A DNA stretch of 64,000 bases from Brevundimonas sp. AJA228-03 (GCF_017795885.1 NZ_CP059297.1:1176001-1240000), one strand, 5' to 3'; counted from the first letter of the stretch, positions 44,283-53,558 are shown. A program made the numbers and translations. The notes: generated by a model not told the origin, from the letters alone.

Positions 44283-46340
44283 TCAATAGGCCGGTGGCGG
44301 TCGCTGGTCGAGACTGGCCTTGATGCCCTTCCACCAACGGGCGATCTGGTTCGAGGGTGCGGCCGGGGGCGGATCGTTCCGGGCCGCGATCAGCGCCTCG
44401 ACCAGATCCTCCGCCTCGCAGGGCCAGCCCTCCGGCGTGACGTAGATCGGGTATTCGACCAGGGCCGCGGCGACCAGCGCGTCAAGACTCGCGCGCCGCG
44501 TCCGCCGCTCAAAGGTCATGGCGTCGGTCGTCAGACCCCAGCCGCCATAGAAGGGCCTACCATAGGTCGCCACCGTCTTGCCGCGCAGCAGGGCCTCGAA
44601 CCCGGACAGGGAGGTCAGCGTCGCCAGCACGTCGCAGGCGTCCAGGCACTGGACGATATCCAGCCCGTCCGCCGTCGCATCGACCGCCTGGATGGCCGAG
44701 GCATCCAGCCTCCCCGGCCGGTTGCCATTCATCACGTCGGGGTGGTTGCGATAGATCAGGAAGGCATCGGGAAAGTCCGCCCGCGCCGCTGCCACCAGGC
44801 CCGAGTTGGTGCGGATGTCGCCGCAGCCTTTCAGGATCGACTTGTCGTTCTCGACCTGACCCACGACCAGCACCTTGCGGCGGTCCGCAGGCCAGTCCGG
44901 TCGCACTGCGGCACCCGCGAGATTGTATTTCGAAAGCCCCGCCTCGACGACCCGCGCCCTCAGCCGCGCCGCCCGGGCCAGCAGGTCAGACGACTGTCCG
45001 CCGCCCTCGATCAGGGTCTCCAGCCGCGACGGGCCGGTCGGGTCGTAATAGACGCCCTGGTCGTCCAGGGCGACGCTCAGCGCACCGAAGAAGTCGGAAC
45101 CCAGTCCCCGGGAGCGGATGAAGCCATCTTCCATCCGCACGACGGGCACGGACGTCGCCGCCGCCACCGCGGCGATTTCCGGCGTCTCCTTGCCGGCCCA
45201 GTAGATCAGCCGCCCCGACCGGGCCTGTGCGTTCTGCCGGGCCTTAACGGGATTGCCAAAGTAGCGCAGCCGCGTGCGCGGGCCGTTCAGCAAGCGGCGG
45301 ACAGGTGGCCGCTTGGCGGGAGAGAACCCGACCCCGGCCCAGTATCCAGAAAGGCGCTCGGCCCGGCCGCGCAGGGAGACCAGCCGCTCCAGTGCCGTCT
45401 CGACCTCGCATCGGCGGCCGGTGACCGGATCGACGTAACGGGCATACCGGATCATCGCCGCCGCCACGACGGTCTCGATGTCGCGCGCCGCGCCCCGCCG
45501 TCCGGTCGTGACTTCGTCGGTGGTCAGGCCCCAGCCCGAGTAGAAGGCGGCCCCGAAACACCGGACCGGCAGGCCGCGCATCAGGGCCTCGAACCCCAGG
45601 GCCGAGGTCACACACCAGACCTGATCGACCTCGCCCAGCAGCTCGGCCGGGCGCACATCGGCGTCAAGGACCGTGGTGCCCTCCAGGTCCGCCTCGACAA
45701 TGCATCCCTTCTTCTTGCCCGCGGCCACCGCCGGATGCCGTTTCACGATCAGCTGGGCATTCGGGTGCTCGGCCCTTGCCGTCCGCACCATGGCCGCGAA
45801 GCTCTCCGGCCCGGCCAGACCGCAGGCGATGGAGGCATCGCCCGCAGTCTGATCGACCAGCAGGATGCGCGGCCGGTCTTGCAGGATCGACCGGTCCAGC
45901 GGCCCGCCCATGTTGGTCTTGGAAATTCCCGTCTCGACGATCCGGTCGATCAGCGCCCGCGCCCGCGTCCGCATGGCGTCGTCGCACCAGTCGTCCGCCG
46001 TTTCGATCCACCGCTCCAGCCGCGAGGGCCGCGTCGCATCGTAATAGATACCCAGGTCATCGACGACCAGACTGACCGATGCCGCGCCGGTCTCGCCAAG
46101 GCCGATGGAGCGTAGAAACCCGTCCTCCAGCGCCAGATAGGGCAGTCCTGTCCGTGTCGCGCGCCGGCGCCCGCTCCGGGACGACGGCTTCAGACCCCAG
46201 CCGACGATGGCTTCGATCGGAGCAAGCGGGCTCGCCCGCAGCGACAGGTCGTCGAGGAAGGTCCCCAGGAACCGGACGTCCCATATGCCGGGCGAGCAGA
46301 CCCAGGCGCGGCGAAGGGGGGGTGTTTGCAACTCAGGCAC
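44283..46340 (-). CDS. Capsular polysaccharide synthesis/export protein KpsC-like
   Basis: A cytoplasmic, duplicated protein of 685 residues of the KpsC/LipB family. KpsC adds Kdo residues forming the linker that primes group 2 capsules. The two halves repeat the same landmarks: FGWGLKPSSR/YWAGKETPEI starts, then EDGFLRSIGLG and EDGFIRSRGLGSDFF, then DDLGIYYDATRPSRLE and DDQGVYYDPTGPSRLE, with FYSGWGLTTDEVT and FYGGWGLTTDAMT at the ends. No other capsule genes are nearby. Confidence 0.92.
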   Translation of the reverse strand: MPELQTPPLRRAWVCSPGIWDVRFLGTFLDDLSLRASPLAPIEAIVGWGLKPSSRSGRRRATRTGLPYLALEDGFLRSIGLGETGAASVSLVVDDLGIYYDATRPSRLERWIETADDWCDDAMRTRARALIDRIVETGISKTNMGGPLDRSILQDRPRILLVDQTAGDASIACGLAGPESFAAMVRTARAEHPNAQLIVKRHPAVAAGKKKGCIVEADLEGTTVLDADVRPAELLGEVDQVWCVTSALGFEALMRGLPVRCFGAAFYSGWGLTTDEVTTGRRGAARDIETVVAAAMIRYARYVDPVTGRRCEVETALERLVSLRGRAERLSGYWAGVGFSPAKRPPVRRLLNGPRTRLRYFGNPVKARQNAQARSGRLIYWAGKETPEIAAVAAATSVPVVRMEDGFIRSRGLGSDFFGALSVALDDQGVYYDPTGPSRLETLIEGGGQSSDLLARAARLRARVVEAGLSKYNLAGAAVRPDWPADRRKVLVVGQVENDKSILKGCGDIRTNSGLVAAARADFPDAFLIYRNHPDVMNGNRPGRLDASAIQAVDATADGLDIVQCLDACDVLATLTSLSGFEALLRGKTVATYGRPFYGGWGLTTDAMTFERRTRRASLDALVAAALVEYPIYVTPEGWPCEAEDLVEALIAARNDPPPAAPSNQIARWWKGIKASLDQRPPPAY

Positions 46341-46392
46341 TTTCGACGGCTGGCCCGTTCATCGGCCGCGACACGCAAGCGAAGGCGCGTTC

Positions 46393-47232
46393 CTACCCAC
46401 ACGCTGCCGCGCGGTCCAGCAACGCCTGCGCCTGGACCAGATGCAGCCGCTCCGCCATCGCGCCATTGACGCGGATCGCGCCCTTGCCTTCGGCCTCGGG
46501 GGTGGCGAAAGCCGCGACGACGGCCCGGGCCTCCGCCACCTCGGCCGGGGTGGGTGAGAAGGCCGAGTGGGCCGCCTCGATCTGGCTCGGATGGATCAGG
46601 CTTTTGCCGTCGAAGCCAAACAGACGCCCCTGGGCGCACTCGGCCGCCAGACCCCCTGCGTCGTCCAGCCGGTTGAAGACCCCGTCGATGGCCAGCAACC
46701 CGTGCGCCTTCGCAGCCGCCACCGTCGCCGCCAGGCAGGGCTTCAGAGGCTCCCGGTCCTGTGACTGGCCGGTTCCCAGCGCCTTGGCCAGATCGTTGAC
46801 GCCCAGCATCAAGGCCCCCAGCGGCCCGCCCGCCGCCCCGATCCGGGGCAGGTCCAGCAGGGCGCGGGGCGTCTCGATCATGGCGCACAGGCGCACGCCC
46901 TCGGCCATCCGCGCCTCATAGGCATCGACGGTCCCGGCCTCCTCGACCTTGGGGGCCACGATCCAGTCCAGGGTGACGCCCGTCAGCGCCGCAAGATCGG
47001 CCTCGCCCCACGCGGTGCCGAGCGCATTGACCCGCACCCCGATCTGGCCGCGAAATCCGCCTGCCCGGACGGCATCGATCGCCGCCGCGCGGGCCTCGGC
47101 CTTCATCTCAGGTGCGACGGCGTCCTCCAGATCCAGCACGGCCAGGTCACAGTCCAGCCCGCGCGCCTTTTCGATCGCCCGGGGGTTTGATGCCGGCAGA
47201 AACAGGACACTGCGGACCAGCGAGGCCTTCAT
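46393..47232 (-). CDS. HpcH/HpaI-family CoA ester lyase (CitE-like)
   Basis: A 279-residue TIM-barrel lyase related to citrate lyase beta / malyl-CoA lyase. Typical motifs are RSVLFLPASNPRAIEKA, DLAVLDLEDAVAPEMK, the metal-binding ALMLGVNDLAKALG and GFDGKSLIHPSQI. A stand-alone member, without citrate lyase alpha and gamma subunits nearby, usually cleaves a (3S)-hydroxyacyl-CoA. The start at 47232 overlaps the end of the upstream methionine sulfoxide reductase gene by four bases. Confidence 0.92.
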   Translation of the reverse strand: MKASLVRSVLFLPASNPRAIEKARGLDCDLAVLDLEDAVAPEMKAEARAAAIDAVRAGGFRGQIGVRVNALGTAWGEADLAALTGVTLDWIVAPKVEEAGTVDAYEARMAEGVRLCAMIETPRALLDLPRIGAAGGPLGALMLGVNDLAKALGTGQSQDREPLKPCLAATVAAAKAHGLLAIDGVFNRLDDAGGLAAECAQGRLFGFDGKSLIHPSQIEAAHSAFSPTPAEVAEARAVVAAFATPEAEGKGAIRVNGAMAERLHLVQAQALLDRAAACG

Positions 47233-47729
47233 GCGTCTGCTCCGAAAACCCTGGCCATCAGACGCTCCAGCGCCCGGGCATCGACCGTATCGAAGGCGGC
47301 CCTTGTCGTTGCGTCCACATCGAACACGGCGATCAATGCGCCGCCGGCATCGAACACCGGGACCACAATCTCGCTCTCCGAACGCCCGTCGCAGGCGATA
47401 TGGCCCGGAAAGGCATGGACGTCCTGGACGATCTGGGTCTGTCGGGTCTCGGCTGCCGTTCCGCACACCCCGCGCCCGAAAGCGATCCGCAGACAGCCCA
47501 GCGTCCCCTGATAGGGCCCGACCACCAGTTCGCGGTCCCGGGCCGGATCGACGACGTAGAAGCCGGTCCAGAAATAGTCGCCGAAGGCGTCTGCCAGCAT
47601 CGCGGCGACCGTCGCCATGCGGGCCACCCGATCCGTCTCGCCCTCCAGCACTGCAAGAATCTCCGATTCGACCTCAAGATAGGCCTCGGCCTTGTCGACT
47701 GGGCGGTCGTCGCGGGGGATGTAACTCAT
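47229..47729 (-). CDS. Free methionine-(R)-sulfoxide reductase (GAF domain)
   Basis: A 166-residue single GAF-domain enzyme of the fRMsr (YebR/MsrC) type that reduces free L-methionine-R-sulfoxide. The three conserved cysteines are in LGCLRIAF, GRGVCGTAAE and GHIACDGRSESEIVVPV, and VDVDATTRAAFDTVD is the C-terminal strand. The ATG at 47729 is preferred over the longer frame to 47903. It is translated together with the CitE-like gene. Confidence 0.93.
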   Translation of the reverse strand: MSYIPRDDRPVDKAEAYLEVESEILAVLEGETDRVARMATVAAMLADAFGDYFWTGFYVVDPARDRELVVGPYQGTLGCLRIAFGRGVCGTAAETRQTQIVQDVHAFPGHIACDGRSESEIVVPVFDAGGALIAVFDVDATTRAAFDTVDARALERLMARVFGADA

Positions 47730-47895
47730 CTGGTCGGGTCCATCTGATGTCAGGATCGTGACGCTATAGGTCGACGATGTCACGACCGCGAGCCACAGGT
47801 CCGCGTGGCCTGAGTAAGCCACTGTTTTCTGTGGCCGAAGCCAGGCCGCGCCATATTTCCGCCAGCCTTCGGCAACGCTATAGCGACGAATGCCG

Positions 47896-47949
47896 TTAAC
47901 CATATCCGGAACTTCACTGGACCGGAGCGCCGGTTTCGGAAATGGTTAA
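47896..47949. promoter_or_regulatory. Divergently oriented pair of TTAACCAT motifs (CtrA-like)
   Basis: TTAACCAT at 47896-47903 on the plus strand and its complement ATGGTTAA at 47942-47949 form a 54-base inverted pair in the intergenic region between the fRMsr gene and the Sel1 lipoprotein gene. TTAACCAT is reported as a CtrA-associated half motif in Caulobacter. Regulation is inferred. Confidence 0.5.
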
Positions 47950-47994
47950 CGCGGGCGGATTGTGGATCCGCTGTCTGGGAACGGGATGAGGGGA

Positions 47995-49455
47995 ATGCGC
48001 GATCGCGACGCCAGCCGTGACGAACGCCCGCGACGTCGCCTCGGTGGTCAGGTCGCTGTCGTGTCGGCCGTGGCCCTGCTGGCCCTGACCGCCGGTGCCC
48101 TGGCCAGTTGCGGCGACAACGGTGCGGCCTTCTGGCGGCGCGCCGATAACGCCGCCGCCAATCAATGTCCCCGGCCGCAGTCGATCACGGGCCCGGAGTT
48201 CAACGCACAGGAAGCCGGCCTCCGCCTGCTGCGGCGCGAAGCGTTCCGGGGTGATTTCTTCGCACAGCTTGAACTCGGATCGCGCTATGCGGCCAGCCGC
48301 GCCACCGACAAGAATATCGAGGATCCGATCGAGAGCGCGGTCTGGACCGGCCTGGCGCTGGCAAATGACGAGGGCTATGCGCCCATCAATCGCGTCAATC
48401 GCCGGGGGTGGGACGGGTTCCGCTCAGGCTCGCGTTATGACGACTGCCGGGCCTGGGAGCGCCACGTCGCCTATCAGCGGCTGAACCGCCAACTGGGCCA
48501 GATGACGATCAACGAACAGGCCGCCGTCCGCGATCGCATGATCTACGTGCTGTCCACCCAGGACGCCGAGGGGTTCCGCACCCTGGCCCGTCTGCATGAC
48601 GCCCTCTATGGCCCCTTTGGCGAGCCCTCCGACAACCGCGAAGCCCGCGAGGCGATCGGACGCAATGCCAGTGGCGGGCAGGGCCGGGGCGGCTTCTATT
48701 CGGCGGCGTCCCTGTTCCCCCGCAACGATGTCGACGCCTACCTTTACAACTACCTGGCGACCCAGACGGGCGACGTCGGATCCTATGTCCTGCTGAAGGA
48801 CTTCGAGCGGTCCTCGCCCGGCCGGTCGCAATACGGGTCCTTCGTCGAGGCCAAGGCGCGCCAGTGGGTGCCGCCGTTCGAATTCTATCCGAACGACGCC
48901 CCGGCGTCGGGTGTGCCCTTCTCGGACGAGAGCCGCCCGCGCGGTGACGCCTACGAATATGCGCTGGGCCGCATGACCGAGTTGCCCTTCGTCCATGTCG
49001 GGCGTGCCCTGCGCTACCTCGGCGTCACCGAGACGGTCGTCAGCCGGCCGGCCGACCTCAGCGCCCGACAGATCCAGACGCTGGAGGCCATGCTGGGCCA
49101 CGACATGGACTCGCGCCTGTCCTGGCTGGAGATGGTCCGCGCCATCCAGCTTGCTGCCGTCAATGGCTCGTCCGAGGCCCAGCTGGTTCTTGCCGTCATG
49201 TATTCCGAGGGCATCGGGGTCCCCACCGACTATGCCCGCGCCTTCCACTGGTATTCCCAGGCCGACAAACAGGGGTCGCCAGAGGCCAAATTCGCCGTAT
49301 CGACCTATTTCGCGCTCGGCGTCGCCGGGGTCGCGGATCAGGACAAGGCCGAGGCAGTCGCCTCCCGTATCGATTCGGCGCTCGCGGGCTTCGGTCCTTC
49401 CGCCTCGCGGCTGCAGGCTGTCCTGTCGCAAGTTTCCCGCTCGCAGCGCCGTTAG
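47995..49455 (+). CDS. Sel1-repeat putative lipoprotein
   Basis: A 486-residue envelope protein. After a basic start, the signal segment VAVVSAVALLALTAGALASCG ends in a lipobox (LASC). Single Sel1/TPR-like units appear near the N terminus (FFAQLELGSRYAA) and clearly near the C terminus (AQLVLAVMYSEGIGVPTDY followed by FHWYSQADKQGSPEAKFAV). Such repeats scaffold cell-envelope complexes. The ATG at 47995 has GAGGGG directly upstream. The following beta-helix gene starts 14 bases downstream. Confidence 0.85.
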   Translation: MRDRDASRDERPRRRLGGQVAVVSAVALLALTAGALASCGDNGAAFWRRADNAAANQCPRPQSITGPEFNAQEAGLRLLRREAFRGDFFAQLELGSRYAASRATDKNIEDPIESAVWTGLALANDEGYAPINRVNRRGWDGFRSGSRYDDCRAWERHVAYQRLNRQLGQMTINEQAAVRDRMIYVLSTQDAEGFRTLARLHDALYGPFGEPSDNREAREAIGRNASGGQGRGGFYSAASLFPRNDVDAYLYNYLATQTGDVGSYVLLKDFERSSPGRSQYGSFVEAKARQWVPPFEFYPNDAPASGVPFSDESRPRGDAYEYALGRMTELPFVHVGRALRYLGVTETVVSRPADLSARQIQTLEAMLGHDMDSRLSWLEMVRAIQLAAVNGSSEAQLVLAVMYSEGIGVPTDYARAFHWYSQADKQGSPEAKFAVSTYFALGVAGVADQDKAEAVASRIDSALAGFGPSASRLQAVLSQVSRSQRR

Positions 49456-49469
49456 GAGGGGCTGACCAC

Positions 49470-50924
49470 ATGAAGACGCTGATCCTCGCCGCCTCCGCCC
49501 TGGCCGTCACACTGGGGTCGGCACCCGAAGCGTTTGCCCAGACCGCCGCCCGCGTCGAAAGCCAGACCCGACCCAACTTTGGCCTGCTGCTGGATCCCCC
49601 TGCCAGCCAGCGCAGCCGTTCGGGTGCCCATCGGCGCTGGTCCTATGGCAATCACTATCCCGGCTGGAACGGCGCGCCGCCGCCGATCCACCAGCCCGGC
49701 GGCTCCGAAGAGATCGTCCTGGTTGATTGCGGCGGCAATCCCGGCACCGGGGCTGTCGAGGCGGCGGTCCAGCGCGTGCGCCCCGGCGGGACCCTGGTCA
49801 TTCGCGCCCGCGGCGGGGCCTGTGTCGGCTGGCTGAACATCGACAAACCCCTGACCCTCATCGGCGAGGGCGGGTTCGACCCGCGACGCTGGAACGAAAA
49901 CCCGTCCGCCAGCCTGCAGGCTCCCGACGGCCTGCCCTGCATCACCGTGGCCTCGGGCGTACGGCTCGAGGTCCGCGACCTGGTCCTGTCGTCTCCCCAC
50001 GGCGGCGATGCGGCCTGTATCGTCAACTACGGCGGTCAGGTCATCATGAGCCGGTCGGGCATCCGACACTCCGGGGACGAGGCGGCTATCCTGTCGGACG
50101 GTGGTCTGGTCGACCTGCGCGATGTGGTGATCGACGCCCGGACCATAGCGCCGGCCATCGTCGCCGACGGCGCGACCCTGACGACATGGGAGACGGTGGT
50201 CACCGGCGCCCAGTCCGGCATCGAACTGACGCCGGGTGCCGGCGATCCCTCGCGCATCGACTCGACCACCCTGGTCGGGGTTGAGAGTCCCAACAACTAT
50301 GGTCCCCGCTCGATCGGCATCTCGGTCCGCTCGCGCCGCGACTATGGCCGGGTCGAGGTGTCGAACACCAAGGTTTGCGGTTATGTCGAGGGCGTGGCCA
50401 TCGAGGGGGCGTCAGTCACGATCGACGGCTCGAAGATCTGCCAGTCCGACAAGGGTTTGGTGCTGTACAATGGCGAGCTCAGCCTGACCAACAGCCGCAT
50501 CAGCGCCGACACCGTCGGCGTCGGTCTCGCCTCCGGGCGGGCGGTGGTCACCGACAATATCTTCGTCGCCGTTGCCGCGGTATTCCAGCAGGAATACCGC
50601 GCCCAGCTGACCGCCAGCGGCAACCGCGTCTGGTCCGACAGCCTGTGTCGACCATCCTATCGCCCGGTCTATCAGGACCGCTACGCCCCCTACTGGGATC
50701 AGGGCGGCCAGGGCTACCAGTGCCAGCGTTCAGCCTATCCGCGCGACTGGTGGGACGAGATGGACGGTGCCTACGGCGATCCCTACGACGACTATACCTA
50801 TAGCCCGACCGGCTATGACCGGTTCCAGCAAGGCTATGGCTGGTACAACGGCCAGGGACAGTATGTGGACCAGCCGACGCCCCGCGGAGAGGACCGCTGG
50901 CGCGACGGACGCCGCCGTCGATAA
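49470..50924 (+). CDS. Secreted right-handed beta-helix protein
   Basis: A 484-residue exported protein with a clear signal peptide (MKTLILAASALAVTLGSAPEA, then FAQ). The middle (residues ~85-390) is a series of short strands with PbH1-like repeats, e.g. VASGVRLEVRDLVLSSP, GGQVIMSRSGIRHSGDEAAIL, GASVTIDGSKICQ and GELSLTNSRISADTVG, which indicates a parallel beta-helix as in polysaccharide-modifying or adhesive proteins. The tail is Tyr/Gly/Gln-rich (YDDYTYSPTGYDRFQQGYG). The enzyme or binding function is not known. Confidence 0.85.
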   Translation: MKTLILAASALAVTLGSAPEAFAQTAARVESQTRPNFGLLLDPPASQRSRSGAHRRWSYGNHYPGWNGAPPPIHQPGGSEEIVLVDCGGNPGTGAVEAAVQRVRPGGTLVIRARGGACVGWLNIDKPLTLIGEGGFDPRRWNENPSASLQAPDGLPCITVASGVRLEVRDLVLSSPHGGDAACIVNYGGQVIMSRSGIRHSGDEAAILSDGGLVDLRDVVIDARTIAPAIVADGATLTTWETVVTGAQSGIELTPGAGDPSRIDSTTLVGVESPNNYGPRSIGISVRSRRDYGRVEVSNTKVCGYVEGVAIEGASVTIDGSKICQSDKGLVLYNGELSLTNSRISADTVGVGLASGRAVVTDNIFVAVAAVFQQEYRAQLTASGNRVWSDSLCRPSYRPVYQDRYAPYWDQGGQGYQCQRSAYPRDWWDEMDGAYGDPYDDYTYSPTGYDRFQQGYGWYNGQGQYVDQPTPRGEDRWRDGRRRR

Positions 50925-50926
50925 GG

Positions 50927-51002
50927 TGGTAGGCGCGGAGGGACTCGAACCCCCAACCAGACCGTTATGAGCGGTCGGCTCTAACCATTGAGCTACGCGC
51001 CC
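50927..51002 (-). tRNA. tRNA with CAU anticodon, probably tRNA-Ile2
   Basis: A 76-nt cloverleaf on the minus strand: acceptor GGGCGCG/CGCGCCT, D arm GCTCAATGGTTAGAGC, anticodon stem GACCG/CGGTC around loop CTCATAA, T arm GGGGGTTCGAGTCCC and encoded CCA. The anticodon is CAU. The D-loop (AATGGTTA) and the TTGGT variable-loop region look more like lysidine-modified tRNA-Ile2 than elongator tRNA-Met, but this is a similarity judgement. Confidence 0.9.
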
Positions 51003-51179
51003 GCCGAACGGCATCGCCTAGCAGGGGTGGCGCGGAGGGGAAAGTCCGCTTCCTGTCGTCCATGTCATGCACATGAACGGTTTCTGCGGATGCGACCTGC
51101 TCCCTGTTCAGGCGTTCAGGGCCAGGGTTCCACCACGGTCCTCGCGGAGAACTGGGGGCCGTCCCAGGAATCGTTCTCG

Positions 51180-51926
51180 ATGAGGCTATCCATGACCCGC
51201 ACCCTTCCCGCCCTCATGCTGGGCGCCGCCCTCGTCGGCCTGTCCGCGCCTGCGGCTCTGGCACAATCGGCTCCGATGGAGATGCACGCCATGACTGCAG
51301 CGCCGGCGCTGAATCTGTCCGCCTATGGCGAGGTCAAGATCGCGCCGGACATGGCCACCATCACCTTCGGCGTCACGACCGAGGCCGCGACAGCCCAGGC
51401 CGCCCTGGCCGACAACGCCCGCCGCATGCAGGCGGTTTTCGCCGCCCTGGGCCGCGCGGGAATCGCCGATCGCGACATCCAGACCTCGGGTCTGAACCTG
51501 TCGGCTCAGTACGACTACATCCAGAACGAGCCGCCCAGGCTGCGCGGCTATCAGGCGTCGAACCGGGTGACCGTCAACATCATGGACCTGACGAAGGTCG
51601 GCACGACGGCCGACGCGGTGGTCTCGGCCGGTGTCAACCAGATCGACGGCATTTCCTTCGGCCTGAAGGATCCCAAGGCCGCTGAAGACGAGGCCCGCGT
51701 GCTGGCCGTGCGCGCGCTGCAGGACAAGGCGCGCCTGTATGCCCGGGCGCTGGGTGTCGAGCTGGGGTCCATTCGCACCCTGAGCGAGGGCGGCGGCTAT
51801 CAGGCCCCACAGCCCATGCCCATGATGGCACGCATGGCCATGGCCGACAGCGCATCAACGCCCGTCGCCGCCGGTGAGCTGGCCGTCCGCATCGACATCT
51901 CCGGCACCTACGACCTGGGTCGGTGA
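51180..51926 (+). CDS. SIMPL domain (DUF541) periplasmic protein
   Basis: A 248-residue exported protein with signal peptide ([18 protein letters not shown]) and a SIMPL domain: [20 protein letters not shown] at its start and [21 protein letters not shown] in the middle. Related proteins are periplasmic, oligomeric and linked to envelope stress and oxidative damage. The ATG at 51180 is weakly preceded by AGGAA; an alternative ATG lies at 51192. The gene ends convergently over the carbonic-anhydrase tail. Confidence 0.9.
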   Translation: MRLSMTRTLPALMLGAALVGLSAPAALAQSAPMEMHAMTAAPALNLSAYGEVKIAPDMATITFGVTTEAATAQAALADNARRMQAVFAALGRAGIADRDIQTSGLNLSAQYDYIQNEPPRLRGYQASNRVTVNIMDLTKVGTTADAVVSAGVNQIDGISFGLKDPKAAEDEARVLAVRALQDKARLYARALGVELGSIRTLSEGGGYQAPQPMPMMARMAMADSASTPVAAGELAVRIDISGTYDLGR

Positions 51927-52478
51927 CGGCACCTGGCCCTCTCCCTCTGCGGGAGAGGGCATCAGGGTCTGCGCATACCGCTTCCAGTTCTGTACGTAGT
52001 GGTGTGCCGAGGCCGTCAGGGCGGCGATCTGGGCCTCGTCCAGCTGCCGCACCACCTTGCCGGGCTGTCCCATGACCAGCGAGCCGTCCGGGATGACCTT
52101 GCCCTCCGTGATCAGGGCGTTCGCGCCGATCAGGCAGTTCTTCCCGATCACGGCGCGCCCCAGGACCACCGCGCCGATGCCGATCAGGGTGTTGTCGCCG
52201 ATCGTGCAGCTGTGGAGCATGGCCATGTGCCCGACGGTGACATTGTCCCCTATCGTGAGCGGCTCGCCCGGATCGGAATGCAGGACGCTGCCGTCCTGGA
52301 TGTTGGTGTTCGCTCCGATGACGATCGGATCGTTGTCGCCGCGCACCGTGACGCCGAACCAGACGCTGGCCCCGGACTTCAGCGTCACATCGCCGACCAC
52401 GACCGCATTGTCGGCGATCCAGTATTCACCCTTTGGCGGCAGTCGCGGTTTCTTGTCCGCAAGCGAATAGATCGTCAT
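51855..52478 (-). CDS. Gamma-carbonic-anhydrase family hexapeptide protein with repeat-derived tail
   Basis: A left-handed beta-helix protein of 207 residues of the YrdA/PaaY gamma-class carbonic anhydrase-like family. Hexapeptide repeats ([52 protein letters not shown]) and histidines [16 protein letters not shown] mark the trimer and metal site. The family usually ends near NWKRYAQ; here ~35 further residues starting [15 protein letters not shown] come from a palindromic repeat plus antisense of the SIMPL gene, so the frame runs through 72 bases of the neighbour. Confidence 0.93.
   Translation of the reverse strand: MTIYSLADKKPRLPPKGEYWIADNAVVVGDVTLKSGASVWFGVTVRGDNDPIVIGANTNIQDGSVLHSDPGEPLTIGDNVTVGHMAMLHSCTIGDNTLIGIGAVVLGRAVIGKNCLIGANALITEGKVIPDGSLVMGQPGKVVRQLDEAQIAALTASAHHYVQNWKRYAQTLMPSPAEGEGQVPSPTQVVGAGDVDADGQLTGGDGR
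51937..51959. repeat. Short palindromic repeat (single-arm copy)
   Basis: CCCTCTCCCTCTGCGGGAGA plus GGG (23 bases), a single hairpin of the same type as the outer arms of the repeats at 30510 and 38818. It lies at the convergent end of the SIMPL and carbonic-anhydrase genes and is translated in the latter. Confidence 0.75.
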
Positions 52479-52733
52479 GAAACCCTCATCTGCACTGAAC
52501 GCATTAGGCTCTTTAAGCCTTTGGAAACCACGCTAGCATCAAAGTGTTGCTGCGATTCGAGGCCTTCATTTCGGCCCCGGATCAGAAGCCGGATCAACCC
52601 CGGTCCGGCCAGAACCCAGGAGAGCGTGCGTGACGCGTTCGGGTATGCGGCGGGTCTTCCCGCTGGATGTGGGATACATCTCCGACCCCGGACAGCCTGT
52701 CGGCACCTTCTTTTCCCTCCCCACTCTCGATCG
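52479..52733 (+). other. Possible leader or small-RNA region before phoH
   Basis: About 255 bases with no convincing coding frame. A GCTAGC -10-like element (about 52531) lies near its start, and its right end runs into a strong terminator at 52734. A transcript of ~200 nt that ends just before phoH could be a small RNA or an attenuating leader. This is an inference from layout. Confidence 0.4.
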
Positions 52734-52763
52734 AGGCGATGCCATTCCGGCGTCGCCTTTTTT
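52734..52763 (+). terminator. Intrinsic terminator just upstream of phoH
   Basis: Stem AGGCGATGCC pairs with GGCGTCGCCT (one G-U wobble) around ATTCC, followed by six T residues at 52758-52763. It ends only 18 bases before the phoH ATG. Confidence 0.85.
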
Positions 52764-52781
52764 CATGTCTCGGAGCCTGCC

Positions 52782-53558
52782 ATGACCAAGCGCGCCGCCC
52801 TGAAGCGTCAATCCCGTGAAGGTGGAGCCTTCGATGGCCCCGACTATGGCCAGGACGCCAAGGTCCGCCGGTTGCCCGTTGCACAGAGCCGGGGGGCCTG
52901 GTCGCCGCATCCGTCGAACGACGACCGCGAGCAGGGATATCTGAAGACGCTGAAGCCCAAGTCCGAGGGGCAGGCGGCGCTGCTGAACGCGATCGACACC
53001 TCCAACCTGACTCTCGCGTTGGGCCCCGCAGGCACCGGCAAGACCTATCTGGCCGTCGCCAAGGCGGTCGAGGCACTGGAGGCCGGCAAGGTCGGGCGCA
53101 TCGTGCTGAGCCGCCCCGCCGTCGAGGCCGGCGAATCGATCGGCTTTCTGCCCGGTGCCATGGAGGACAAGCTGGCCCCCTATCTGCGTCCGCTCTATGA
53201 CGCCCTGTCGGACCGGCTGTCGATGAAACGGGTGGGGGCCCTGATGGCCGAGGGCCTGATCGAGATCGCGCCGGTCGGATACATGCGCGGGCGCACCCTG
53301 AACAACGCCTTCATCGTCATCGACGAGGCCCAGAACTGCACCTATGTGCAGCTGAAGATGCTGCTGACACGGCTGGGCTGGCACTCCAACATGGTGGTGA
53401 CGGGCGATCCGGGCCAGACGGACTTGCTGCCGTCGCTGTCCGGACTTGCTGATATCGCCACGCGCCTGGAGGCCGTACCGGAGATTTCGGTCGTGCGCCT
53501 GGCTGAGGGCGACATTGTCCGTCACCCCCTGGTCGCCAGCATGATCGGGGTTCTCTAG
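52782..53558 (+). CDS. PhoH family ATPase
   Basis: A 258-residue P-loop protein of the PhoH-like type: Walker A GPAGTGKTYLAVAKAVEAL, the LSRPAVEAGESIGFLPG segment, Walker B FIVIDEAQNCT and the sensor VVTGDPGQTDLL. The N-terminal ~55 residues are basic and disordered. The gene lacks the N-terminal KH-like region of the ybeZ-linked PhoH and is not next to ybeY, so it is a stand-alone PhoH2/short form. It may act in RNA metabolism. It starts 18 bases after a terminator. Confidence 0.93.
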   Translation: MTKRAALKRQSREGGAFDGPDYGQDAKVRRLPVAQSRGAWSPHPSNDDREQGYLKTLKPKSEGQAALLNAIDTSNLTLALGPAGTGKTYLAVAKAVEALEAGKVGRIVLSRPAVEAGESIGFLPGAMEDKLAPYLRPLYDALSDRLSMKRVGALMAEGLIEIAPVGYMRGRTLNNAFIVIDEAQNCTYVQLKMLLTRLGWHSNMVVTGDPGQTDLLPSLSGLADIATRLEAVPEISVVRLAEGDIVRHPLVASMIGVL

